Of a stretch of 30,437 nt of DNA, positions 15,477-22,904 are shown in pieces. This DNA comes from an uncultured Clostridia bacterium. Its GTDB lineage: Bacteria > Bacillota > Clostridia > JAAYHZ01. The notes beneath the pieces were generated by a model that did not search any database, was not told the DNA's origin, and saw nothing but the letters and a program-made list of their open reading frames with translations. The stretch's first letter is position 1. Each line of letters starts with the position of its first letter. A program made the position numbers and the translations under genes. The DNA is taken from the NCBI GenBank assembly GCA_937894465.1, contig CALCRE010000278.1, positions 1 through 30,437 of the forward strand. Direction: 5' to 3'.

Positions 15477-16314
15477 TGCCATATTGAAATACACGTTTTT
15501 GCAAAATGCAATCCTCAGCGCCTTACTGGCGAGTATTGTGTGTGGAGTAATCGGCACCATTATTGTTGAGAAAAGATTGGTCATGATGTCCGGAGGGATC
15601 TCTCACGCATCTTTCGGTGGTGTTGGATTCGGTTATTTAGTGGGAATCGAGCCTATGATCGGAGCTTTGATTGCCGCTGTATTATCCGCCTTGGGGTTGG
15701 CTTATGTAAAACATCATGTCAAGAGCAACACCGATACGCTAGCCGGAATAATTTGGCCTTTGGGTATGTCTTTGGGAATCTTGTTTGTTTCCATTACACC
15801 CGGGTACCCACCGGCATTGGATTCCTATTTGTTCGGAGACATATTGACCGTTTCAAAAACCGATTTATGGATGACCGCCATTTTAAACCTCCTTATTTTA
15901 GCTACGATCATTCCCTTTTCTCAAACATTGAAGGCTTATTTATTCGACAGGGAATTTGCAAAGCTAAACGGTATTCGCAGTGAGATTGCCGATTATGTAT
16001 TGTATATATTAATCGCTTTATCCGTTGTGGTTTTGATCCGTGTGGTGGGAATCATCTTGGTGATTGCACTTTTGACCATCCCGGCATCCATCGTCAGAAT
16101 GTTCACATTTCAATTCAATCGCATGATGTTTTACTCGGCTATATGCGGAATGGTGATGTGTTTGGGAGGTTTGACTTTATCCTATTTGTTGAATGTACCG
16201 TCAGGTGCGGTCATCGTCTTGTTGGGTACCTCCATGTATTTGTCGGCTGCTGTAGCAAAGCGGGCAGGTGAAAAGATCAAAAGAAACATTGTGACAAAAA
16301 AGCAATGTAAATGA
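15469..16314 (+). CDS. znuB: Zinc-type ABC transporter permease
   Basis: 281 aa, ABC-3 family, with about 8-9 membrane helices. Family marks include 'MSGGISHASFGGVGFGYL' near the N-terminus and 'VVGIILVIALLTIPASI' in the C-terminal half. ATG 15469 overlaps the ATPase gene by 8 bp, with GAGGAG 7 bases upstream. It forms the channel for the metal delivered by the lipoprotein. It is the last gene of the operon; a palindromic terminator shared with leuA follows. Confidence 0.95.
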   Translation: MLDAILKYTFLQNAILSALLASIVCGVIGTIIVEKRLVMMSGGISHASFGGVGFGYLVGIEPMIGALIAAVLSALGLAYVKHHVKSNTDTLAGIIWPLGMSLGILFVSITPGYPPALDSYLFGDILTVSKTDLWMTAILNLLILATIIPFSQTLKAYLFDREFAKLNGIRSEIADYVLYILIALSVVVLIRVVGIILVIALLTIPASIVRMFTFQFNRMMFYSAICGMVMCLGGLTLSYLLNVPSGAVIVLLGTSMYLSAAVAKRAGEKIKRNIVTKKQCK

Positions 16315-16344
16315 AAAAAAATAAATATTAAAAAAATATAAGTA

Positions 16345-16375
16345 AGTAAAAGAGCCGGGTGGTAACCCGGCTCTT
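16345..16375. terminator. Terminator between znuB and leuA
   Basis: A 10-bp perfect stem AGAGCCGGGT/ACCCGGCTCT with loop GGTA. The T-rich tail (TCTTTTAC) is on the - strand, so it mainly ends leuA. On the + strand only a short TCTT follows. Confidence 0.8.
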
Positions 16376-16401
16376 AGCATTACAAGTATAATCTATGTCA
16401 T

Positions 16402-17952
16402 TTATGATGCATTCTCCAGGAGAATCTTGTTAATGGCATTGATATATGCCAGGGCACTGGCTTTGATAATGTCCGTATCTACTGCTCTGGAGTGATAGCC
16501 TTTCCCTTCGTAGATGACTTGGATGGATGCTCTCCCGAGTGCTTCTTTCCCTTGGGATATGCTGTTGATCTTGTATTCGACAAGTTTCAAGTCCATGTTG
16601 ACAATTTTCCTTAATGCGGTATACACAGCATCGATAGGACCGTCTCCCACAGTGCTTTCAGTAAATAATTCCTTTCCTTTCTTCAGTGTGATGGTAGCGG
16701 AAGGATAAACATTATTACTGATCACCTGGAAGTCCACAAACTCATACAAATCTATCGACTTTCCATTTTCATGCAAATGATTGAACTCATTGGCAAAGTC
16801 TTTTTCCATTATATAATACAGATCGTGGAAGTAGACTTCTTTCTTTTTGTCAGCCAGCTCTAAAAACTTTTCATGAATTTTGGCGAATGTTTCGTCGGTA
16901 AAAGAATCGAATCCCATCTTTTCTAATGCATCTTTTAATGCATGACGGCCGCTTCGTGCAGTCAACACCAATTCCATCTCTTCCACTCCCACATCTTCCG
17001 GGCGGATGATTTCGTAAACATCTCTGGATTTGAGCAACCCGTCCTGATGGATACCGGATGAATGGGCAAATGCATTCTCACCGGTAATGGCTTTGTTTAC
17101 TTGTATATCCAACCCCATCAAGTTGCTGACCATGCTGGATGTTTTTTTGATTTCCCTGGTATTGATTCCGGTGTATGCTTTGTAATAATCTTCACGGACC
17201 TTGATGCCCATGGCAACTTCTTCTAATGCAGCATTCCCTGCCCGTTCTCCGATTCCGTTCATAGTACATTCGAGTTTTGTTGCACCATTTTTCACGGCGA
17301 TCAAGGAGTTGGCCACGGCTAGCCCGGTATCGTTGTGGCAATGTACGCTTAAAATCACTTTATCATTTATGTTCATCAACCGGTCATGCAATTTTCGAAT
17401 CAATTCGCCGAATTCCTCCGGAACGGCATAGCCTACCGTATCCGGAACGTTGACGATGGTTGCACCGGCTTTCACTACCGCCTCAATGGTTTCCCACAGG
17501 TATTCGAAATCGGAGCGGGAAGCATCTTCCGTGGAATATTGGACATCGGGTAATAATGTTTTTGCATATTTCACTGCATCTACTCCCAAGGACATGATTT
17601 GATCCTTGGACTTGTTAAACTTCTTTTCAACGTGAATATTAGAGGTTCCTAACACCATATGGATCATAGGCTTTTTAGCAACTTTTACGCTGTTGTAAAC
17701 AGCATCAATGTCATTTTTATTTGCACGAGCCAGAGCGGTAACCACGGGACCGTTTTCCCCGATGGCCATGGCAACATTTTTCACTGCATCAAAATCTCCT
17801 TTGGAAGATGCAGGAAAACCGGCTTCAATATAGTCCACATTAAGGGCTTCAAGCTGTTTTGCTATTTTAATCTTCTGAGGAAGATTCAGCTTGGCGCCCG
17901 GGACTTGTTCGCCGTCTCTCAAGGTTGTGTCGAAAATCAATATTTTGTTCAT
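16402..17952 (-). CDS. leuA: 2-isopropylmalate synthase
   Basis: 516 aa, normal length for LeuA. It condenses acetyl-CoA with 2-oxoisovalerate, the first committed step of leucine synthesis. The TIM barrel has 'FDTTLRDGEQVPGA' at the N-terminus, 'HCHNDTGLAVANS' (metal-binding HxH) and 'NGIGERAGNAALEE'. The C-terminal regulatory LeuA dimer domain (about 385-516) is complete, so leucine feedback inhibition is expected. AGGAGG precedes the start ATG. It is monocistronic, without leuBCD nearby, and sits behind a leucine T-box. The related citramalate synthase is less likely, given the leucine specifier. Confidence 0.95.
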   Translation of the reverse strand: MNKILIFDTTLRDGEQVPGAKLNLPQKIKIAKQLEALNVDYIEAGFPASSKGDFDAVKNVAMAIGENGPVVTALARANKNDIDAVYNSVKVAKKPMIHMVLGTSNIHVEKKFNKSKDQIMSLGVDAVKYAKTLLPDVQYSTEDASRSDFEYLWETIEAVVKAGATIVNVPDTVGYAVPEEFGELIRKLHDRLMNINDKVILSVHCHNDTGLAVANSLIAVKNGATKLECTMNGIGERAGNAALEEVAMGIKVREDYYKAYTGINTREIKKTSSMVSNLMGLDIQVNKAITGENAFAHSSGIHQDGLLKSRDVYEIIRPEDVGVEEMELVLTARSGRHALKDALEKMGFDSFTDETFAKIHEKFLELADKKKEVYFHDLYYIMEKDFANEFNHLHENGKSIDLYEFVDFQVISNNVYPSATITLKKGKELFTESTVGDGPIDAVYTALRKIVNMDLKLVEYKINSISQGKEALGRASIQVIYEGKGYHSRAVDTDIIKASALAYINAINKILLENAS

Positions 17953-17989
17953 TATTCATCCTCCTGATGGTTTCCATGTTTTTGGGACA

Positions 17990-18262
17990 AAATAAAAAGC
18001 CGTTCATCCCTAATCCGTTATAGAGACGAAAGGCCTTTCTTTCGCGGTACCACTCTATTTAAAGATATAACTATCTTTCACTCATGTCGGTTACATATCA
18101 TAACCTTGTCTTGGATAACGGTGACTGCCGTCCGAGCATACTCTCTAATTATAGATTTCAGCCGGCAACTCAGGGGTGAGATTCAATCCTTTTACCCGTT
18201 GCCTTTCACCGTCCGGCAACTCTCTGTAGATAGTAAGTGGATTTACTAGTCCCCGTCAAAGT
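17990..18262 (-). promoter_or_regulatory. Leucine T-box leader (specifier CUC)
   Basis: Read on the - strand: Stem I closes with GGGG (18251-18254) against CCCC (18173-18176), and again ATCC against GGAT. The internal loop between them carries AGTA on one side and GAATCTCA on the other, the usual specifier loop; the CTC (18178-18180) decodes leucine. An apical stem GTTGCC/GGCAAC lies beyond. The T-box core TGGTACCGCG (18043-18052) sits in an antiterminator pairing TAGAG with CTCTA. Uncharged leucine tRNA should stabilise the antiterminator and turn leuA on. Confidence 0.93.
17991..18033 (-). terminator. T-box attenuator terminator
   Basis: On the - strand CCTTTCGTCTCT (18022-18033) pairs with AGGGATGAACGG (18000-18011) with one mismatch, followed by CTTTTTATTTTG. 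The 5' arm overlaps the antiterminator partner, so the two structures exclude each other. Confidence 0.85.
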
Positions 18263-18277
18263 CTTTAATTTCTAAAC

Positions 18278-18307
18278 ATTATATGCTTCCTTTTGCTTAA
18301 AAGTCAA
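18278..18307 (-). promoter_or_regulatory. leuA promoter
   Basis: - strand TTGACT (18302-18307) and TATAAT (18278-18283) with an 18-bp spacer. Transcription should start just before T-box Stem I. Confidence 0.7.
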
Positions 18308-18362
18308 ATGAATACTTGTATTATTTGATGAAAAAATAACACTATTTTATTGAATCCATATT

Positions 18363-21017
18363 TTATTGAGCAGCAACATATGCCGTATGTTGTAACTGAA
18401 GAAAGACATCCGTGATGCAAGGATCAAAACACGTTCCTTTATTATTTTTAATCTCTTCCAAAGCTTTTTCGCGACTGAGAGCTTTTCGATAAGGACGGTC
18501 TTGCGTCATGGCTTCATAGGAGTTCACAATAGAAAATATCCTGGAAATCAAAGGAATGTCCTCCCCGGATAAATGATTCGGGTAACCTGTTCCATCCCAA
18601 CGTTCATGTATACATAAGATGTAATCGGCCACCGGTAAAAGATCAGGAGTTGCCAGTGCAATTCTATAGCCGGCTTCCGGATACTTCTGCAGTTCAGTTC
18701 GTTCCATATTGGTTAATGGTTCCACTTTGGAAAGAATATCGTTTTTCACTTTCATTTTACCAATATCGTGAAATATGGTCACCAACTCCAAGGAAAGGAG
18801 CTCTTCCTTGGAAAGCTGCAATGCGGAGCCTAGTTTTTTGCTCAATCGGGTTAATCGTTCAATATGCTCCGGTGTTTCGCAGGTCTTCTCAAACATGATA
18901 CTCTTGATGTTGGACATTAATTCGTTAAGGTTTTTCTTTTTGTTATACAATTTCTGCCGATACATATTCGCCTCGGCGTTTAGAATGGCTGCTTCGATGG
19001 ATTCATTTTCACTGTATATAGTGTCATATCCTAATGAAATATTTGGGTTGATGGAGCCGGATGGATTGCCTTGATCATATCCGTTAAGGTCCTCATAGAT
19101 ATTTTCACAAAAAAGCTTTCCTTGGTCTTGGTCAGTGTTCTTTAAAAGAATAGCAAATTCGTCTCCACCGATACGAGCTACAATATCGTCTTCTTTGCTG
19201 TGCGACCTTAATATTTTAGCTGTTTGTATTAATAAACGGTCCCCTTCATCGTGACCGAATATATCATTGGTCAGTTTCAATCCGTTGACGTCACCGATCA
19301 CCACGGAAAGAGGCAAGTTTTCCGGTACATTCAATGTCTGTTTGACACTCTCGAAATATGCCCGATTGTATAGCTTGGTGACGGCATCGTGATTGCTTGC
19401 ATAAATAATTTCCGCTTCTCGCTTTTTCCTTTCGGTAATATCCGATACGATCACAGCGACCTTGTCGGGTTTAGGATAATAACACAATATGTCAATATAT
19501 ATATCATATTTTTCTATATACATCTCTAAGTGACGGGAATATAACTCAATGGAAGATTCTTCTAAATATTCCTTACCGTTTTGATAGATATATGGGAATA
19601 CATCATAGAGGTTCTTGCCAATGAGTTGATTTTTTTTCATATAAGTGAGCTCTTCAAAAGCAGGGTTGACATCGTAAAATATGTATGTGTATAGGCCGTT
19701 TTCCAATATACAATCGAAAACAGCTAATCCTTGGTTCATTTTCGTTACCAAAAATCGATATTTTTCTTCGCTTTCCTGTATGATTTTCTCATTTTTCATT
19801 CTGGCGATTTCAGCAGTGATTCGGTTTCCGATAATATCAGCGGTCATTTTAATCATCTTGACATTGGCCTTGGGTTTTTTGCTGATAAACGTCAAAACAG
19901 CCGAAGGCTTCTCCCCCGGATTGCAAAGGGATATATGAACTATGCTTTCTGCATTCAAATCCTTTAACAATTTGTTATTAGGATAAACCTTTTGTACGTT
20001 GCGTCTATAAAATAGCGCCGGTTTATTTGTTTCGAAGCATGATTTATTGAGGTGTAAATCAAATTGGAAGATTTGGTCCGTGAATATCCCGTTATTGATT
20101 GCAGCTAAAGGGGTACATGCCTTATCATCTTCTATGCGGTACAGTGATACATAGTCCATGTCCAAAGCTTGGGATAAATATTGAACTGAATCTTTAAAAA
20201 ATGTAGATTCTGAACCCACCACTCCTTTTTGAAGACTGAATAGCAAAGCGCTTTCTAAGGACTTACGATAGGCTACCTGCCGCACCATTTCCAACATTTG
20301 AGGTACATGTCCTTCCTCTTGGCTATCGAGATTTTTCCGACGGCTGAAGGGAAGTGCAAATAAAAAGATAGATACCGTCATTACTAAAGCTACAAAATCC
20401 AAACCGGTTTGTTTTGAGAAAAATAAGTTAAATATATACCCTAGCATAGAAACCGAAGTGATCAACATGATGATCTTATAGGACTTTTTTCGTTCATGGT
20501 CACTTTCTTTTATACCGGAGATTAAAACCTTGGTAATATAGATGAACAAAATCACGTTGTAAACAGATTGTAAATAATAAAAGGGACCGTACTCGATAAC
20601 CAGGACCCCTGAAATGCTTGTTTGAACAAAAGTTTGATCGGTATAAAACAAATGATGAAAACGGTTTGTATAACGCAAGAACAGTGTGGCAAAGGGAGGA
20701 ATCAGCAAAAAGTATTTACTTTGCTTTTCCAACTGATTATATTTGTTCATGTATTGTAAAATGAAGAAAATCCAGAGAACAAATATAAAAGGAATTCCTA
20801 TGTACTCGAACTTGTCCCAAAAAATGGCTTCCTGCGATGAGTGAGCATTTAATTCCATTGCATATCCGAAAAGATAAATTATTGTGCTAAAAGAAAATAG
20901 CAAAAACAAACCTGAAGTATGGTGATTTTTCTTTTGGATCAGGTAAGAGGCGAAGTAAATCAACAGTATTGCTGATATAAATAAATAAATGGTTGTGAAC
21001 GCTATTTGTACACTCAT
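18363..21017 (-). CDS. 7TM-GAF-PAS-GGDEF protein with degenerate HD-GYP domain
   Basis: 884 aa. Seven membrane helices (about 5-225) form a histidine-kinase-type 7TM sensor. Then come a GAF-like domain (about 250-405), PAS (about 418-530), GGDEF (about 536-695) and an HD-GYP-type domain (about 700-884). The GGDEF has the active motif RIGGDEF (617-621), Mg/GTP residues in GDVNGLKLTND and GH..GD, and no RxxD inhibitory site, so c-di-GMP synthesis is expected. The HD-GYP part keeps H718, H750-D751, K754, H804 and GYP (811-813). Three metal-ligand positions are changed: Y779 for the His of 'HPxxG', I803 for the first His of 'HHE', and N832 for the Asp of 'VDAYDAM'. Hydrolysis is therefore doubtful. 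It is a single gene with its own promoter. Confidence 0.9.
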   Translation of the reverse strand: MSVQIAFTTIYLFISAILLIYFASYLIQKKNHHTSGLFLLFSFSTIIYLFGYAMELNAHSSQEAIFWDKFEYIGIPFIFVLWIFFILQYMNKYNQLEKQSKYFLLIPPFATLFLRYTNRFHHLFYTDQTFVQTSISGVLVIEYGPFYYLQSVYNVILFIYITKVLISGIKESDHERKKSYKIIMLITSVSMLGYIFNLFFSKQTGLDFVALVMTVSIFLFALPFSRRKNLDSQEEGHVPQMLEMVRQVAYRKSLESALLFSLQKGVVGSESTFFKDSVQYLSQALDMDYVSLYRIEDDKACTPLAAINNGIFTDQIFQFDLHLNKSCFETNKPALFYRRNVQKVYPNNKLLKDLNAESIVHISLCNPGEKPSAVLTFISKKPKANVKMIKMTADIIGNRITAEIARMKNEKIIQESEEKYRFLVTKMNQGLAVFDCILENGLYTYIFYDVNPAFEELTYMKKNQLIGKNLYDVFPYIYQNGKEYLEESSIELYSRHLEMYIEKYDIYIDILCYYPKPDKVAVIVSDITERKKREAEIIYASNHDAVTKLYNRAYFESVKQTLNVPENLPLSVVIGDVNGLKLTNDIFGHDEGDRLLIQTAKILRSHSKEDDIVARIGGDEFAILLKNTDQDQGKLFCENIYEDLNGYDQGNPSGSINPNISLGYDTIYSENESIEAAILNAEANMYRQKLYNKKKNLNELMSNIKSIMFEKTCETPEHIERLTRLSKKLGSALQLSKEELLSLELVTIFHDIGKMKVKNDILSKVEPLTNMERTELQKYPEAGYRIALATPDLLPVADYILCIHERWDGTGYPNHLSGEDIPLISRIFSIVNSYEAMTQDRPYRKALSREKALEEIKNNKGTCFDPCITDVFLQLQHTAYVAAQ

Positions 21018-21082
21018 ATCATGTGTATCCTTCTACATAAAACCCTATGTTGGTTTTGCTTGATAAAGCATTGATCACTAAT

Positions 21083-21111
21083 ATTATACATTTTTCGATA
21101 ATCTATTACAA
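21083..21111 (-). promoter_or_regulatory. Promoter for the GGDEF/HD-GYP-like gene
   Basis: - strand TTGTAA (21106-21111), 17-bp spacer, TATAAT (21083-21088), about 65 bp before the start codon. Confidence 0.65.
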
Positions 21112-21179
21112 GTGTATGTTGGCATAATGTAGACCAAACAGGGAAATATTGTACCAGTATAAAAGTTTTCTATATTTTT

Positions 21180-21209
21180 GGTTGTTTATGGTTGTTTATG
21201 GTTGTTTTA
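21180..21209. repeat. Short tandem repeat, 10-bp unit x3
   Basis: GGTTGTTTAT occurs twice and is followed by GGTTGTTTTA, within the 296-bp divergent gap between the GGDEF/HD-GYP-like gene and msrAB. A 10-bp period equals one helical turn, so it could be a protein-binding array, or just slippage. Confidence 0.65.
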
Positions 21210-21246
21210 TTTAGTCCAATATATGGGATAAATCTGATGTTAAATT

Positions 21247-21255
21247 TGGTATAAT
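21247..21255 (+). promoter_or_regulatory. Extended -10 promoter for msrAB
   Basis: TGG followed by TATAAT (21250-21255), with no good -35. It lies 59 bp before the msrAB start codon. Confidence 0.5.
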
Positions 21256-21313
21256 ATCAATTGATGTACGGAAAAGTAACTAGTAATAAATAGAGAGCGG
21301 GGGATGATACAGA

Positions 21314-22222
21314 ATGAGCAAAGAAAAAGAAATTTTTTTGGCGGGAGGATGCTTTTGGGGCGTCGAAGCCTATTTTGCCAATATCGACGGTGTCATAAAA
21401 ACAGTTGTGGGATATGCGAACGGAAATACAACGAATCCTGTTTATGAAAATTTAAAAAATACCGGTCATGCCGAAACGGTGTATGTCAAATACAAGCCGG
21501 ATCAGTTGAGCTTGTTTGAAATATTAAAATGCTATTTTGCCATTATTGATCCGACAATTTTGAACAGACAAGGACCGGATGTGGGTACCCAGTACAGAAC
21601 AGGGATTTATTACACGGATGAGGAGGACCTTCCGGTCATTCTGCATATGATGGATCTTCAACAAAAAAACTATAAAAAGCTCATTGTAACGGAAATCAAA
21701 CCTTTAGAGCACTTTTACCCGGCTGAGGAATATCATCAAGATTATCTGAAGAAAAACCCCGGTGGGTATTGTCATATTGATCTGTCCACAAGGCCTGACA
21801 AGGACTTTTTAAAAGACTCATTGACTGATATACAGTATGCTGTGACACAGCATAACGATACCGAGCCGCCGTACCAAAATGAGTACTTGGATAACGAGCA
21901 AAAAGGGATCTATGTAGATGTCATTACAGGGGATGCTTTGTTTGTATCTTCTGATAAATACCGATCCGGATGCGGTTGGCCGGCATTTACCCGCCCCGTC
22001 AACGAGGACAGTGTGATTGAAAAGATGGATTCAAGCCATGGTATGATTCGAACGGAAATTAGAAGCAAAGGTTCAGATGCCCATTTGGGTCATGTGTTCA
22101 ATGATGGTCCGAAGGAAACCGGAGGTTTACGTTACTGCATTAACAGTGCGGCATTGCGGTTCATACCCCTGGAACAAATGGAGGAAAAAGGATACGGACG
22201 GTTCATACCGTTAGTGAAATAG
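21314..22222 (+). CDS. msrAB: Peptide methionine sulfoxide reductase MsrA/MsrB fusion
   Basis: 302 aa bifunctional repair enzyme. The MsrA domain (about 5-155) reduces methionine-S-sulfoxide; its nucleophile is C13 in GGCFWG. The MsrB domain (about 165-300) reduces the R form: SGCGWPAFTRP and the nucleophile C275 in RYCINSAALRF. The two CxxC zinc motifs of many MsrB proteins are absent (YVDVITGDALF), as is common for fused forms. There is no signal peptide, so it is cytoplasmic. GGGGGATGA precedes the ATG. It is probably the first gene of a run extending to 28657, as no terminator is seen before the SGNH gene. Confidence 0.96.
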   Translation: MSKEKEIFLAGGCFWGVEAYFANIDGVIKTVVGYANGNTTNPVYENLKNTGHAETVYVKYKPDQLSLFEILKCYFAIIDPTILNRQGPDVGTQYRTGIYYTDEEDLPVILHMMDLQQKNYKKLIVTEIKPLEHFYPAEEYHQDYLKKNPGGYCHIDLSTRPDKDFLKDSLTDIQYAVTQHNDTEPPYQNEYLDNEQKGIYVDVITGDALFVSSDKYRSGCGWPAFTRPVNEDSVIEKMDSSHGMIRTEIRSKGSDAHLGHVFNDGPKETGGLRYCINSAALRFIPLEQMEEKGYGRFIPLVK

Positions 22223-22262
22223 GCATTTGCCAAGAGATTTATTGTAAGGGAGTAAAATAAAT

Positions 22263-22904
22263 ATGAGATCATTTATCAAGGACGGACAAAAGGTACTATT
22301 CATCGGTGATAGCGTCACCGATTGCGGACGCAGCCGATCAGAGGACTCAAATGATTTAGGAGCAGGTTACCCTATGTTTACGGCTTCATTTGTGAAAGCC
22401 ATGCACCCGGAATTAGATGTCTCCTTTGTAAACAGGGGAATCAGCGGAAACCGGACAAAGGACCTGGTGGATCGATGGACACGGGATTGCATCGAGTTGA
22501 ATCCGGATTGGGTATCCATCTTAATCGGTATCAATGACACTTGGAGAAGATACGACCGGAATGATCCTACCACATTTTCTGAGTTCGAGGACAATTATCG
22601 GTTCATATTGGAGAGAACCAAGAATGAAACTGATGCAAAGATCATCATCATGGAGCCTTTCTTGTTGCCTTACCCGGAAAGCCGTAAGGTATGGCGGGAG
22701 GATCTGGATCCGAAGATACAAGTCGCACGAAATCTGGCCATGGAATACAAAGCATTGTTTATTCCCTTGGACGGTTTATTGGCCGCAGCAGCTGCTAAAA
22801 CTCATCCGAAAGTCTGGTCCGAGGACGGTGTTCATCCTAGTAAAAACGGCCATGCATATATCGCCATGGAATGGATGAAGGCTCTCGGTTTATGGAGCTG
22901 TTAA
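22263..22904 (+). CDS. SGNH/GDSL-family hydrolase
   Basis: 213 aa esterase/lipase fold. Block I FIGDSVTD (nucleophile S17), block II 'RGISGNRTKDL' (Gly), block III 'IGINDTW' (Asn) and block V 'DGVHPSKNGH' (D188, H191) give the full catalytic set. There is no signal peptide, so it should act in the cytoplasm on acylated or acetylated small molecules or glycans; many relatives are carbohydrate acetylesterases. AAGGGAG precedes the ATG. The stop overlaps the start of the DUF2079 gene (TAATG), so the two are coupled. Confidence 0.9.
   Translation: MRSFIKDGQKVLFIGDSVTDCGRSRSEDSNDLGAGYPMFTASFVKAMHPELDVSFVNRGISGNRTKDLVDRWTRDCIELNPDWVSILIGINDTWRRYDRNDPTTFSEFEDNYRFILERTKNETDAKIIIMEPFLLPYPESRKVWREDLDPKIQVARNLAMEYKALFIPLDGLLAAAAAKTHPKVWSEDGVHPSKNGHAYIAMEWMKALGLWSC

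Noticed and set aside
16345..16375. Palindrome considered as a Zur/metal operator
   Set aside because: It is GC-rich, lies at the 3' ends of convergent genes and has a T tail on the leuA strand, which is a terminator pattern.
22871..22903. Longer start for the DUF2079 gene inside the SGNH gene
   Set aside because: It lacks a ribosome site; TAATG coupling with GGAG upstream favours 22904.
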